Positions 42,799-51,439 of a stretch of DNA of 64,000 bases are shown here, piece by piece. Below the pieces are notes generated by a model that had not been told where the DNA came from, searched no databases, and saw only the letters and a program-made list of their open reading frames with translations. A program made the translations under genes and the position numbers. The stretch covers positions 930,001-994,000 of the forward strand of contig NZ_JASXSX010000001.1 in the NCBI RefSeq assembly GCF_032085515.1, in the 5' to 3' direction. Numbering within the stretch: position 1 is the first letter of the stretch; each line of letters begins with the position of its first letter. This DNA comes from Gleimia hominis (GTDB lineage: Bacteria > Actinomycetota > Actinomycetes > Actinomycetales > Actinomycetaceae).

Positions 42799-42851
42799 TA
42801 TACTAGGTAGGCACCAAAATCTGTTCGCTACATCCAGTGGGTTGGTAATAC

Positions 42852-43742
42852 ATGCTCCTATCTCCCGCGCACGTGCGCGAGATCTGCAAAACACTCGGCA
42901 TACGCCCAACAAAAACGCTTGGGCAAAACTTTGTGCACGACGCCGCCACCGTACGCAAAATCGTGCGCGCAGCCAACATCCAACCCGGCGACCACGTCCT
43001 AGAAGTCGGGCCCGGACTCGGATCCCTAACTCTTGGCTTACTAGAAGCTGGTGCGCGGGTCAGCGCAATCGAGATCGACCCCATTCTCGCGACCGCCCTG
43101 CCCGCCACCGTGCAAGGGTTCACCGACGAACCCCAACCACTGCGAGTGCTCCAAGCAGACGCGCTGGCCGTAACCTCAAGCGAAGAACTAAACCAAGCCG
43201 TGAACGCGCAGGGTGAAACGGAAAACTGGGAAGCGCCAACGCGGATGGTCGCAAACCTGCCATACAACGTGGCAGTACCTCTAGTTCTAAACGTTTTGAA
43301 GCACTTCGAAACCGTGTCCGAAATGCTGGTGATGGTACAAACCGAAGTTGCGCAGCGCCTCAGCGCACAGGCAGGCTCAAAGATCTACGGGGTGCCGTCG
43401 GTTAAAACCGCGTGGTACGGGCATGCCCAGCTGGCGGGGGCGATTAGCCGATCCGTGTTCTGGCCCGTGCCGAACGTAGATTCCTCAATCGTGCGCATAA
43501 CTCGCAGCGAACCCACGTGGCTGGCCCCGCGCGAAACCACGTTCAAACTGGTCGACACCGCCTTTGCGCAACGACGCAAAATGCTGCGCGCCGCCCTAAA
43601 AAACGCTTTGAGTGACGTGGACCTAAACACGGTTTTCTCCCGCGCCCAAATCGACCCCACGCGCCGGGGGGAAACTTTAACGGTAGAAGATTTTGACCGC
43701 CTCGCCTGGGCCGTGCACCAACAGCGGGAGGTCGGTCGGTGA
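42852..43742 (+). CDS. rsmA: 16S rRNA (adenine1518/1519-N6) dimethyltransferase
   Basis: 296 residues; dimethylates two adjacent adenines in helix 45 of 16S rRNA. TLGQNFVHD at the start, GPGLGSLTLGLLEAG (SAM loop), ALPATVQ region and ANLPYNVAVPLVL (NLPY catalytic motif), then VPSVKTAWYG and VPNVDSSIVRI. All typical of KsgA/RsmA. The stop overlaps the ispE start by 4 bases. Confidence 0.96.
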   Translation: MLLSPAHVREICKTLGIRPTKTLGQNFVHDAATVRKIVRAANIQPGDHVLEVGPGLGSLTLGLLEAGARVSAIEIDPILATALPATVQGFTDEPQPLRVLQADALAVTSSEELNQAVNAQGETENWEAPTRMVANLPYNVAVPLVLNVLKHFETVSEMLVMVQTEVAQRLSAQAGSKIYGVPSVKTAWYGHAQLAGAISRSVFWPVPNVDSSIVRITRSEPTWLAPRETTFKLVDTAFAQRRKMLRAALKNALSDVDLNTVFSRAQIDPTRRGETLTVEDFDRLAWAVHQQREVGR

Positions 43743-44914
43743 AAGCAGTTACTGCTTCCGCGCCGGCTAAGCTGAATCTAGTACTCCAGGTTGGTCGGTT
43801 AGAAGACGGGTACCACCCCCTTTACTCCATTTTTGAGGCCCTAAACATGCGCGAAACCGTGCGGGTAACACCGTGCGCTGGGCCCAGCCATGTGCACACC
43901 ACCGTGCAGCTAGGGCCCGGTAGTAAACGGATTGAAGAGGCCATCAACGCGCTCGAACCGCAGCAAAACTTGGCGGTCAAAGCGGGGGAGCGGTTGCTAC
44001 AAGAAGCGCAAAAGCGTATGCAGCAAGCCCGGTGTGCGCATAATCAGGGCCCGCGGTCCATAGGGGACGATGGCGCAGCTGCCTTACCGCCCGGATTAGA
44101 GTTTGAGGTTCTTAAACGCGTACCCATGGCTGGGGGAATGGCCGGAGGGTCAGCGGATGCGGCGGCAGCGCTCGTGGCCGTCAACGAACTACTGGGCCTC
44201 AAACTAACAATGCAGCAGCTGTTAGAAATCGGGGCAGAACTCGGGGCGGATGTGCCGGCATGCCTCATGGGTGGTACCTCGCTCGGGTTGCGCTACGGCG
44301 ATCAGATGACAAAGCTGGGGCACGGGCAAACGCACCACTGGGTGATGGTCCTGGTACGCAACGGCCTGTCCACCCCAGCTGTGTTCAAAACATTCGACAC
44401 TCACCAGCGTGGCCGCGAGAAGCTGCCAACCAGTTTGCGCACACAGGACCGGTATAAGGCCCTCGGGCCCGCCACGGACCTCAAGCACCTTTTGACCAAC
44501 GACTTGCAGGCCAGTGCCCTCGAAATGCGCCCAGACCTGGCACGCATCATGACGCGTATAAACCACACGGATGCGCTCGCTGCGCTCGTGTCTGGTTCGG
44601 GACCCACGATCGCGGTGCTTGCGCGCGACGGCGAACACGCGCAGCAACTTGCCCAAACAATTAGCGAATTTGCCGATGTGGAAGATTGCCTATGCACCCA
44701 CGGGCCAGTGGTGGGCGCTCGCGTGGAAACCCTGGCAGGCCCGGCGGCCACCGAGAAGCCGCGCACCGACGTCACGGCCACTGAGAAATCGCGCACCGAC
44801 GCCCCCGCCACCAAGGAATCGCAGACCGACCCAGCGGCCACCGAGAAGCCGTGCACCGACGCCCCGGGGCCTCAGGAACCACAAATGCTGACGCTGGCTA
44901 GAACAGAGGAATAA
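43739..44914 (+). CDS. ispE: 4-diphosphocytidyl-2-C-methyl-D-erythritol kinase with repeat tail
   Basis: GHMP kinase of the MEP isoprenoid pathway. SAPAKLNLVLQVG carries the catalytic Lys, VPMAGGMAGGSADAAAAL is the ATP loop, ELGADVPACLMGGTSLG the catalytic Asp, and LVSGSGPTIAVLA motif 3. The enzyme proper ends near residue 335. A further 55 residues are four 10-residue units of the type ATEK(P/S)xTDx, then PQEPQ. That tail makes it 391 residues against about 300 for relatives and looks recently expanded. GTG start overlapping rsmA; the stop is followed directly by the ABC-F gene. Confidence 0.93.
   Translation: MKAVTASAPAKLNLVLQVGRLEDGYHPLYSIFEALNMRETVRVTPCAGPSHVHTTVQLGPGSKRIEEAINALEPQQNLAVKAGERLLQEAQKRMQQARCAHNQGPRSIGDDGAAALPPGLEFEVLKRVPMAGGMAGGSADAAAALVAVNELLGLKLTMQQLLEIGAELGADVPACLMGGTSLGLRYGDQMTKLGHGQTHHWVMVLVRNGLSTPAVFKTFDTHQRGREKLPTSLRTQDRYKALGPATDLKHLLTNDLQASALEMRPDLARIMTRINHTDALAALVSGSGPTIAVLARDGEHAQQLAQTISEFADVEDCLCTHGPVVGARVETLAGPAATEKPRTDVTATEKSRTDAPATKESQTDPAATEKPCTDAPGPQEPQMLTLARTEE
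44744..44863 (+). repeat. four 30-bp in-frame tandem units at the ispE 3' end
   Basis: Units start at 44744, 44774, 44804 and 44834. Units 1 and 4 are almost identical (two or so differences), units 2 and 3 diverged. Each encodes ten residues with a central ACCGAGAA(G/A)-like block (T-E-K). Confidence 0.9.
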
Positions 44915-46782
44915 TGGCTCACCTTTTCTCTACCCACAACCTGAAGGCCATCGGGGGTTCGCGCGAAATCCTGGCGGATATTAACGTGTCTATCCACGAG
45001 GGTGACCGCGTGGGCGTGCTGGGGCCGAACGGGGCCGGTAAGTCAACGTTACTGAATCTGCTCACGGGTTTGCGCGAGCCCGACGACGGGTATATTACCG
45101 CTCGCGACGGCATGCGGTTCACTCACTTGACGCAGCGTGATAACACGGACCCGGTGCCGGCAATCCAGCTGATCCACCCTGGACTAGAGGAATACGAGTG
45201 GGCGTCGAACCCAGATATTCGCGACATTCACGCAGGGCTGCTGGCCGATATTGACATCACCCGCCCGATGAACGAACTATCCGGCGGTCAGCGCCGCCGC
45301 GTTTCGCTCGCCGCAGTCCTGTCCGAAGGCGTGGTGCAAGGCCGGCCCGCAGACGTGGTGGTGTTAGACGAACCCACGAACCATTTAGATGTTGAGGGCG
45401 TGGCGTGGCTCGCAGCGCATTTGAATAAGCGCTTGGCACGCGGCCATGGCGCGTTGATTGTGGTGACGCACGACCGGTGGTTCTTAGACGCCGTGTGCAA
45501 CCAGGTGTGGGAAGTGGTACCGGGGGTGGAACCGGGTTACGGCCGCGATCAACGGCCGGGGCGGATTGAGTTTTACGAAGGCTCCTATGCGGCGTATGTG
45601 CTGGCTCGGGCCGAGCGGGCACGGCTGGCGCAGTTAGCGGAAGAGAAACGGCAGAACCTGTTGCGCAAAGAACTGGCGTGGCTGCAGCGGGGCGCCCCGG
45701 CCCGCACTTCGAAACCACGGTTCCGCGTGGATGCGGCGGAAGCGTTGATTGGGAACGAGCCCCCACCGCGCGACGAAGTGGAGTTGGTGCGGATTGCTTC
45801 CGCACGGCTTGGCAAGCAGGTCTTAGATCTCGAGGGCGTGAGCTTGAGGTTTGGTGACCGAATGATTTTTGATGACGTCACTTGGCGGCTCGCACCGGGC
45901 CAACGCGTGGGCGTGGTGGGAGTTAATGGCGCTGGTAAAACCACGTTGATGCGGCTGCTGGCGGGCGATTTGCAGCCCGACCACGGCCGGGTTAAACGCG
46001 GGAAAACCGTGCAGGTGGCCACGTTGTCGCAGGACACGCATGAGCTGGATGAGGTTTCGCACTTGCGGGTCACGGAGGCAGTGGCGCAGGTGGCGCTGTC
46101 GATTGACGTCGGTGGCAAAGAGCTGACTGCCAGCCAGATTGTGGAACGCATCGGATTCAACCGCGATCGCGCGTGGACACCAGTGGCCGATATTTCAGGT
46201 GGGGAACGGCGCCGCCTGCAGTTGGTACGCCTATTAATGGCCCAGCCGAACGTGCTGCTGCTGGATGAGCCCACTAACGATTTAGACACGGACACGCTTG
46301 CAGCGATGGAGGATCTGCTGGATTCTTTTGCGGGCACACTCGTGGTGGTTTCGCACGACCGTTACCTGCTGGAACGCGTAACTTCCTCTCAGGTTGCTCT
46401 GTATGGGGATAGGAAAATCGTTGACCTACCGGGTGGGGTAGAGCAGTACCTGCGGGTACGTGCTGGTCAAACCATGGATGGGGCCGGTGCGGTTGCGGCC
46501 GGTGCGGCGGCTGCTGCGGATGCGGGGCCGTCTGATGCCCAGCTTTCGCGGGAAGCACGCAAGGAAGCGCAGCGGGTGGAGCGGCAGATGAAGCGCAGTA
46601 GCACGCAGATTGAAAAAGTTGAAGCGCAGCTTGCGGACGTTTCGTCTATTCCCGCTCCGAACGCGCAGCAGATTCAAGAGATGGCGGATTTAGCGGCCCA
46701 GTTGAAGTCGCTTCAATCTGCCCATGAGGCCTTAGAGACCCAGTGGTTAGAAGCCGCCGAGCGGGCGGAAGACCTCAGCTAA
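44914..46782 (+). CDS. ABC-F family ATPase
   Basis: 622 residues with two ABC domains and no membrane segment, so soluble and probably ribosome-associated. Domain 1: GPNGAGKSTLLNLL, ELSGGQRRRVSLA, VVLDEPTNHLD. Domain 2: GVNGAGKTTLMRLL, DISGGERRRLQLV, LLLDEPTNDLD. The linker between them (about 215-285) is the interdomain arm. A C-terminal coiled coil (about 545-622, REARKEAQRVERQMKR...) is like that of Uup. An Ala-rich stretch precedes it. It starts within the final bases of ispE. It could be a Uup/EttA-type translation factor; no antibiotic-resistance role can be claimed. Confidence 0.9.
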   Translation: MAHLFSTHNLKAIGGSREILADINVSIHEGDRVGVLGPNGAGKSTLLNLLTGLREPDDGYITARDGMRFTHLTQRDNTDPVPAIQLIHPGLEEYEWASNPDIRDIHAGLLADIDITRPMNELSGGQRRRVSLAAVLSEGVVQGRPADVVVLDEPTNHLDVEGVAWLAAHLNKRLARGHGALIVVTHDRWFLDAVCNQVWEVVPGVEPGYGRDQRPGRIEFYEGSYAAYVLARAERARLAQLAEEKRQNLLRKELAWLQRGAPARTSKPRFRVDAAEALIGNEPPPRDEVELVRIASARLGKQVLDLEGVSLRFGDRMIFDDVTWRLAPGQRVGVVGVNGAGKTTLMRLLAGDLQPDHGRVKRGKTVQVATLSQDTHELDEVSHLRVTEAVAQVALSIDVGGKELTASQIVERIGFNRDRAWTPVADISGGERRRLQLVRLLMAQPNVLLLDEPTNDLDTDTLAAMEDLLDSFAGTLVVVSHDRYLLERVTSSQVALYGDRKIVDLPGGVEQYLRVRAGQTMDGAGAVAAGAAAAADAGPSDAQLSREARKEAQRVERQMKRSSTQIEKVEAQLADVSSIPAPNAQQIQEMADLAAQLKSLQSAHEALETQWLEAAERAEDLS

Positions 46783-46809
46783 GTTGGCTTGAGCGCAAAG
46801 CACAAGCCA

Positions 46810-46841
46810 AGCGCGCCCGAAGCCGGAGCTTCGAGCGCGCT
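46810..46841. terminator. bidirectional hairpin between convergent genes
   Basis: AGCGCGCCCGAAGC (46810-46823) pairs with GCTTCGAGCGCGCT (46828-46841) with one mismatch around a CGGA tetraloop. It lies between the ABC-F gene and the convergent permease gene. Confidence 0.8.
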
Positions 46842-46864
46842 CAGTTCTGACTTTTGGCCAAGGC

Positions 46865-48547
46865 TTAGTGGCCGGGCCAGGAGCGGATTAGATTAAGTAG
46901 TTTGACCTGGCCGGAGTCGAACACTTTGCCGCCGATTGCCATGCCGGCAAGCAGGATGATTACGGACCAGGCGAGCATTACAAGACTGCCCGCTATGCCG
47001 GGGAGGACCTTCCAGTAGATCAGTAACCCTGGGAGCGAGAGGATGAATCCGCCTGCCATTAAGCCGAAACTAATTAGCATGTTCACCATCTGGTTCCCCG
47101 TGCCTTTCGACGCCAGTGGGGAAGACCCTGGTGGTTGCACGCCAATACTGTAACGCCCAGTGAACGTGGAGCCTAAACCAAACGTCACCAGGTAAATAGA
47201 CAGTAGTTTTAACGTCCAGTTGATAGCGGAGCCAGCTTCGGGCAAGAACGCGCCGAAGGCAATCGAAGAGATTACGATTACGGTTACTGCTGGTAGCAGG
47301 CTTCCGAGAAAGCGACCGAACCTATCTTGCCAGCCTTTGACACCTGCACTGACATGCATCCAGAACGCTGTGGAATCGTAGGATACCAACAGAGCCATGG
47401 TGGAGCCCATAAGAATTGGTACGAGGTAAATGAACATCCCCGCGATCGAGCCCGTGGTCGGATCAGAATCTACGGTAAGTTTCGTCATTGCAATGCCCAG
47501 GATTGGGAAAATCAACGTGGCGATGAACGAGGTGAACAGCCTTGGGTCACCCAGGCAAGCAGACAGGGTACGGGCAGCGATAGCACTGGTGGGGTTTGAT
47601 ACGCCCAGGCGGGTCCACATGCCCAGTAGAGGCAGACCATTGTCTTTAGATTGTTTCTGCTGCCGTGTTGCTTCTTGCGTGGGGTCCACCAGGTGGCGCC
47701 CAGCTTCAATCGCTTCGCGTGCCTGTTGGCTAATGGGGTGGGAACGCCCGCGCATACTGGGGGCTAGTGCCCGAGTCCACAGCCACAGCAAAGCTGCTAT
47801 TCCCACGGCTGCGTACAGCACACCTAACAAAGCGGGGACGTACTGTCCGCCCGCTAACAGTGGTGGTAGGGCAGTGGGGTTCGTTAGTGGCGTCCAGCTT
47901 AAGACTTCGCCGATTCGCAGGACGGTGCTGAAAATATCCTTGTCTGCCAACGCGTTCATCCAGGCGCCTGCGGGGGCGACAAATAGAAGGAAGACAACCG
48001 TGGCGATGGTTGCCGAACGGTCCCGCCATTTAGATGAGTGCGACAGGGAACCGTCCACAGCCACCCCTATAAGGCGGCTTACTAGCGCACAAATATAGGT
48101 AAAAACTAGAGCCGCGACGATTGCTAGAACGCCCGCTAAAACGTGGCCGGCAGAAAATAGGTATGTAGCTGGCAGTATTGCGACCGCGAAGGTGACGAAA
48201 CCTCCGGGGCCAACCATGGTCGCCAAAATCAAAGCGTGGGCTAGTGACCGCGATGGGGCTACGAAAGGAGCAAAATTCGATGGTGTCAGCGAGTTATCTA
48301 ACCCGAACCCGAAGAAGGGTGCGCCCGCCCAAGCAAGTGTAATCAGCAGGCCCACGAGAATGCTGCCATAGGCCACGGAGGTAGGGGCGGTCCCTACGCG
48401 TCCGAGGTGGAACATAGCTGCCTGCGTTACACCGTAGATAGTTAAGAGGTACAGGCCGACGAGGGCAAAAAGAATGATCTTCCATTTGGCGTGGACAAAA
48501 TTAGCCCAAGAGATTCTAAGTTTTAGGGAAACTACTGTTGCAACCAT
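46865..48547 (-). CDS. ABC-2-like transporter permease
   Basis: 560 residues, about 12-14 hydrophobic helices, starting with a cytoplasmic KLRISWANFVHAKWKIILFALVG segment as in large ABC-2-type permeases. GWQDRFGRFLGSLLPAVTVIV near residue 400 and a central hydrophilic loop (about 275-315) are the main soluble parts. It overlaps the ATPase gene by 16 bases. A site GGAAGGG six bases before the ATG supports the start. Substrate unknown; the MarR and TetR genes upstream suggest a stress- or drug-responsive exporter. Confidence 0.8.
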   Translation of the reverse strand: MVATVVSLKLRISWANFVHAKWKIILFALVGLYLLTIYGVTQAAMFHLGRVGTAPTSVAYGSILVGLLITLAWAGAPFFGFGLDNSLTPSNFAPFVAPSRSLAHALILATMVGPGGFVTFAVAILPATYLFSAGHVLAGVLAIVAALVFTYICALVSRLIGVAVDGSLSHSSKWRDRSATIATVVFLLFVAPAGAWMNALADKDIFSTVLRIGEVLSWTPLTNPTALPPLLAGGQYVPALLGVLYAAVGIAALLWLWTRALAPSMRGRSHPISQQAREAIEAGRHLVDPTQEATRQQKQSKDNGLPLLGMWTRLGVSNPTSAIAARTLSACLGDPRLFTSFIATLIFPILGIAMTKLTVDSDPTTGSIAGMFIYLVPILMGSTMALLVSYDSTAFWMHVSAGVKGWQDRFGRFLGSLLPAVTVIVISSIAFGAFLPEAGSAINWTLKLLSIYLVTFGLGSTFTGRYSIGVQPPGSSPLASKGTGNQMVNMLISFGLMAGGFILSLPGLLIYWKVLPGIAGSLVMLAWSVIILLAGMAIGGKVFDSGQVKLLNLIRSWPGH

Positions 48548-49374
48548 TCGAGCCCTTCCGCATGGTGGACGCCGCCAATGAGGGAGGTGAAGACGTCGTC
48601 TAAGTCCTTGCCTTGGGAAACCTCTTCGGTGGTTCCGTGGGTGAGTACTTTACCGTGGTTGATGATTGCCACGTGGCTGCACATTTTCTGCACGTTCGCC
48701 ATCACGTGGCTGGATAGCACTACGGTGCCACCGCCGCCCACGAAGTTGCTGAGGATATCGCGGATGTTCGCTGCCGAAATCGGGTCCACTGCTTCGAAGG
48801 GTTCGTCTAGCACCAGCACCCGGGGGCCGTGCACGAGGGAACAGGCGAGCGCGATCTTCTTGGTCATCCCGGCGGAGTAGTCGGACACGGGTTTTTTCTG
48901 CGCTTCTTCTAACCCGAGTGCCCGCACAAGCGCGTCCGCACGTTCTTGAGCAACATCTTTGTCGAGGCCGCGCAGCATTCCCATGTAGGTCACGAGGGCC
49001 GGGCCCGACAGTCGGTTGAACAGGCGCATGCCGTCAGGCATTACTCCAAGTTTTGTTTTCGCCTCAGCCTGGTTGGTCCACATGTCGATGCCGCAGATGC
49101 GGGCGGTACCGTGGTCTGGTTTCAGCAAGCCGGTGGCCATGTTCAGGCACGTGGTTTTACCCGCCCCGTTGGGCCCAACAATGCCGTAGAACGATCCGGT
49201 GGGGATGGAAAGCGTCATGTCTGCTACCGCAACTGTGTTGCCGAACACTTTAGCGAGCTGCAGCATTTCTAGCGCAGGTTCGTTCGATTGTGGTTGTTCT
49301 TTGGTGAAGTTTGGCAGTGTCGGTTGCCCATCGGTTTTTGATTCGTTCCCGACGGGGGCATCTTCGTGCGCCAT
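48532..49374 (-). CDS. ABC transporter ATPase (CcmA/drug-exporter type)
   Basis: 280 residues. Walker A GPNGAGKTT, DYSAGMTKKIALACSL (signature with SAGM in place of SGGQ), Walker B VLVLDEPFEAVDP, and switch-His region VVLSSHVM. The 30-residue N-terminal extension is hydrophilic. ATG at 49374 is chosen because AAGGAGG precedes it by 5 bases. Pairs with the permease at 46865. Confidence 0.9.
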   Translation of the reverse strand: MAHEDAPVGNESKTDGQPTLPNFTKEQPQSNEPALEMLQLAKVFGNTVAVADMTLSIPTGSFYGIVGPNGAGKTTCLNMATGLLKPDHGTARICGIDMWTNQAEAKTKLGVMPDGMRLFNRLSGPALVTYMGMLRGLDKDVAQERADALVRALGLEEAQKKPVSDYSAGMTKKIALACSLVHGPRVLVLDEPFEAVDPISAANIRDILSNFVGGGGTVVLSSHVMANVQKMCSHVAIINHGKVLTHGTTEEVSQGKDLDDVFTSLIGGVHHAEGLEWLQQ

Positions 49375-49494
49375 GGTCCTCCTTAAAAAGGGGTGTCGAA
49401 ATGGTAGTGGATACACGCATTTGCGCGCTAATCCGCACTATTACCCACTTAGTTTAATAAACCACAGGTATGCGAACAAGGTTCACGCGTGCCC

Positions 49495-50022
49495 TCAGTG
49501 CCGCGTTTTTGGCGCAAAAGTCAGCAGTATGGGCCGCAGGAGTTTACTGAGGTTTTCGCGTTGTCGTTTCGTCAGACTCACCAGGAGCGCGCGTTCGGCG
49601 TCGAGTAATGAGGATAGGGCCGCGTCAACTTTTTGCTTCCCGTTTGACGTGAGGGTGACGAGCACTGCGCGACGGTCGGTGGAGGAGCGGGATCGTTCCA
49701 CTAGACCTTTGGCTTCTAGACGGTCAATCCGGTTGGTCATGGTACCGGACGAGACGAGTAGTTCGTTCATGAGGTTCCCGGGCGTCAGTGCGTAGGGCTT
49801 ACCGGCGCGTCGCAGAGACGAGAGCACGTCGAATTCCCACGGTTCGAGTTCGTGGCTCGAGAATGCGGCTCGTCGAGCCAAGTCGAGGTGCCGGGCGATG
49901 CGGGTGATTCTGGAGAAAATGAGCATGGGGGAGGTATCCAGATCGGGGCGCTGCACTTCCCACGCCCCCACGATCCGGTCTACGTCATCCTCATGACTAG
50001 TTTGACTAGTTTCATTACTCAC
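49495..50022 (-). CDS. MarR-family transcriptional regulator
   Basis: 175 residues, winged helix. LEPWEFDVLSSLRRAGKPYALTPGNLMNELLVSSGTMTNRIDRLEAKGLVERSRSSTDRRAVLVTLTSNGKQ is the canonical MarR DNA-binding unit (helix 3 to wing; the DRRA turn is diagnostic), at about residues 62-133, with dimerisation helices at both ends. GTG start. A palindrome overlaps its promoter. Same strand as the ABC exporter, 120 bases upstream of it, so it likely controls it. Confidence 0.92.
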   Translation of the reverse strand: MSNETSQTSHEDDVDRIVGAWEVQRPDLDTSPMLIFSRITRIARHLDLARRAAFSSHELEPWEFDVLSSLRRAGKPYALTPGNLMNELLVSSGTMTNRIDRLEAKGLVERSRSSTDRRAVLVTLTSNGKQKVDAALSSLLDAERALLVSLTKRQRENLSKLLRPILLTFAPKTRH

Positions 50023-50026
50023 AATT

Positions 50027-50039
50027 TCAAGATACTTGA
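50027..50039. promoter_or_regulatory. palindrome at the MarR gene start
   Basis: TCAAGATACTTGA is a 5-3-5 inverted repeat 5 bases before the MarR start. It overlaps a second, imperfect palindrome centred on GATATC (to 50046). The size and AT-rich centre fit a MarR-family autoregulatory operator. Confidence 0.45.
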
Positions 50040-50123
50040 TATCGAGAGGTTTGTGTGGGACTTTCGGCTCTTATGTTGCGTGTCGCCGCCTTGTTTTTTT
50101 GAGGCTGTGCTTGTGTTTGGTTT

Positions 50124-50717
50124 CTATCCCTTCAGGTGGGGATCTGATTCAAGGTTACGTAAACCTAGCCAGGTGAGGTTCACCACGTGTGCGGCAACTG
50201 TGTGTTTGTCGAACGCGTTTTCTTCTAGCCACCATTGGCCAACTTGGGCGATGAGGCCAACGAGCATCTGGGCGTATAGTGGTGCCCATTTTTTATCCAT
50301 TCGCCCGACTTCGAATTGGCGTGCAAGTAGGTGTTCCACGCGAGAGGCGACGTCACCAATGACGGACGAGTAGGAGCCGAGGGATTGCGCTTTCGGCGCG
50401 TCGCGCACAAGTACGCGGAACCCGTCCGCGTGGTTGTCGATGTAGTCCAGTAGGGAGAGGGCTGTGTTTTCTACAATTTCACGTGGGTGTAGGGAGGATT
50501 CGAGTGAGTTTGCGATTGTGCTGACGAGCCGGCGTACTTCCCGGTCGACGATTACTGCGTAGAGGCCTTCTTTACCACCGAAGTGTTCGTATACCACTGG
50601 TTTTGTTACGCCGGCTGCGGACGCTATTTCTTCTACCGAGGTGGTGTCGAACCCTTTGGAGGCGAACAGTGTGCGTGCCACTTCTATTAGTTGTTCGCGG
50701 CGTTCGATTCCGCTCAT
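50124..50717 (-). CDS. TetR-family transcriptional regulator
   Basis: 197 residues. The N-terminal helix-turn-helix is RREQLIEVARTLFASKGFDTTSVEEIASAAGVTKPVVYEHFGGKEGLYAVI, the classical TetR unit. The ligand domain is helical, with WWLEENAFDKHTVAAHVVNLTWLGL at the end as seen in many actinobacterial TetR proteins. Located upstream of the MarR gene on the same strand and divergent from tRNA-Gln. Target and ligand unknown. Confidence 0.92.
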   Translation of the reverse strand: MSGIERREQLIEVARTLFASKGFDTTSVEEIASAAGVTKPVVYEHFGGKEGLYAVIVDREVRRLVSTIANSLESSLHPREIVENTALSLLDYIDNHADGFRVLVRDAPKAQSLGSYSSVIGDVASRVEHLLARQFEVGRMDKKWAPLYAQMLVGLIAQVGQWWLEENAFDKHTVAAHVVNLTWLGLRNLESDPHLKG

Positions 50718-50839
50718 GCGCGTGCGTTTGACGGTAATTTTGAGGCCTCCATCCGCAAGTATTAAGGTCGCCCACTCGGTGGGGCTAAACCTAGGTTCCG
50801 GTTAGTGATCAGTGTACTTGCCTCGCCGTTTTGAACGGG

Positions 50840-50861
50840 GTGTGAGCAGGTTATCTCACAC
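50840..50861. promoter_or_regulatory. inverted repeat GTGTGAG-8-CTCACAC
   Basis: Perfect 7-base arms separated by 8 bases, in the region between the divergent TetR gene and tRNA-Gln. It is not after a gene on either strand, so it is more likely an operator than a terminator. A second, imperfect one (CTAAACC...GGTTAG) lies at 50785-50805. Confidence 0.4.
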
Positions 50862-50907
50862 GCATTGGATATCTGAGGAGGAAGTATGGCAAAATAGCTG
50901 TTGCTAA

Positions 50908-50978
50908 TCCGCCCTGGTGTAATGGCAGCACAGAGGTTTTTGGTACCTCTAGTCTGGGTTCGAATCCTAGGGGCGGAA
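50908..50978 (+). tRNA. tRNA-Gln (anticodon TTG)
   Basis: Acceptor TCCGCCC (50908-50914) pairs with GGGCGGA (50971-50977), followed by discriminator A. D-arm TGGTGTAATGGCAGCA; anticodon stem GAGGT/ACCTC with loop TTTTGGT, anticodon TTG. T-arm CTGGG-TTCGAAT-CCTAG. CCA is not encoded. tRNA-Gln in front of glmU is common in actinobacteria; here a TA pocket lies between them. Confidence 0.95.
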
Positions 50979-51209
50979 CTTTTTAGGTTAGAAAGCTCTA
51001 TAGGTGAAACCCTCCTTGGTGGGTCTTCACATACGGGGTGTTAGCGCTCCATAACCGGTTCGCCACGGCAGCAGTGGAAGCCGCTCCACCTGGCTGACGA
51101 GTTCCCCCTATCACGCCCATTCCGGGTTGAACGCCCTCGTCCTTTTTACGTCGCGGTATCCACGCCTTGATCAAACTTCTTCCGCATAACCCAAACTATG
51201 CCCATCTAC
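50979..51209. other. gene-poor stretch after tRNA-Gln
   Basis: No convincing gene. A minus-strand frame with some protein-like sequence (…TPYVKTHQGGFHL) and no clear start suggests a decayed gene I cannot identify. This is the proximal part of the accessory pocket next to the tRNA. Confidence 0.4.
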
Positions 51210-51356
51210 TCAAACAGAAAGCCCCGACCACTTCACTGTTAGGGGGTACCGGTAGTACGTGCGGGTGCGGCCAGTGGCTTTAGCTAGACGGTCGTAACGG
51301 TGAAGTAGGTCAACGGGTAGACGTACCGCTGTTGGCGCGGTTACTGGTGCGGACAT
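51210..51356 (-). pseudogene. truncated ribbon-helix-helix antitoxin gene
   Basis: 48-codon frame from ATG 51356. Its first 36 residues (TAVRLPVDLLHRYDRLAKAT and then GRTRTYYR) are a clear RHH antitoxin N-terminus: a T-A-V-R-L-P strand, then the two helices. It then changes to unrelated sequence and stops, so the C-terminal toxin-binding part is lost. It faces away from the intact antitoxin at 51440. No toxin partner is left downstream of it. Confidence 0.6.
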
Positions 51357-51439
51357 GAGAACCTCACTAGTTTGTATGAAGTGTAAACATTGTATTGTAA
51401 TCGGTGCGGTTCGGCTAGGTCGTGTGCATACTTGTTTAC

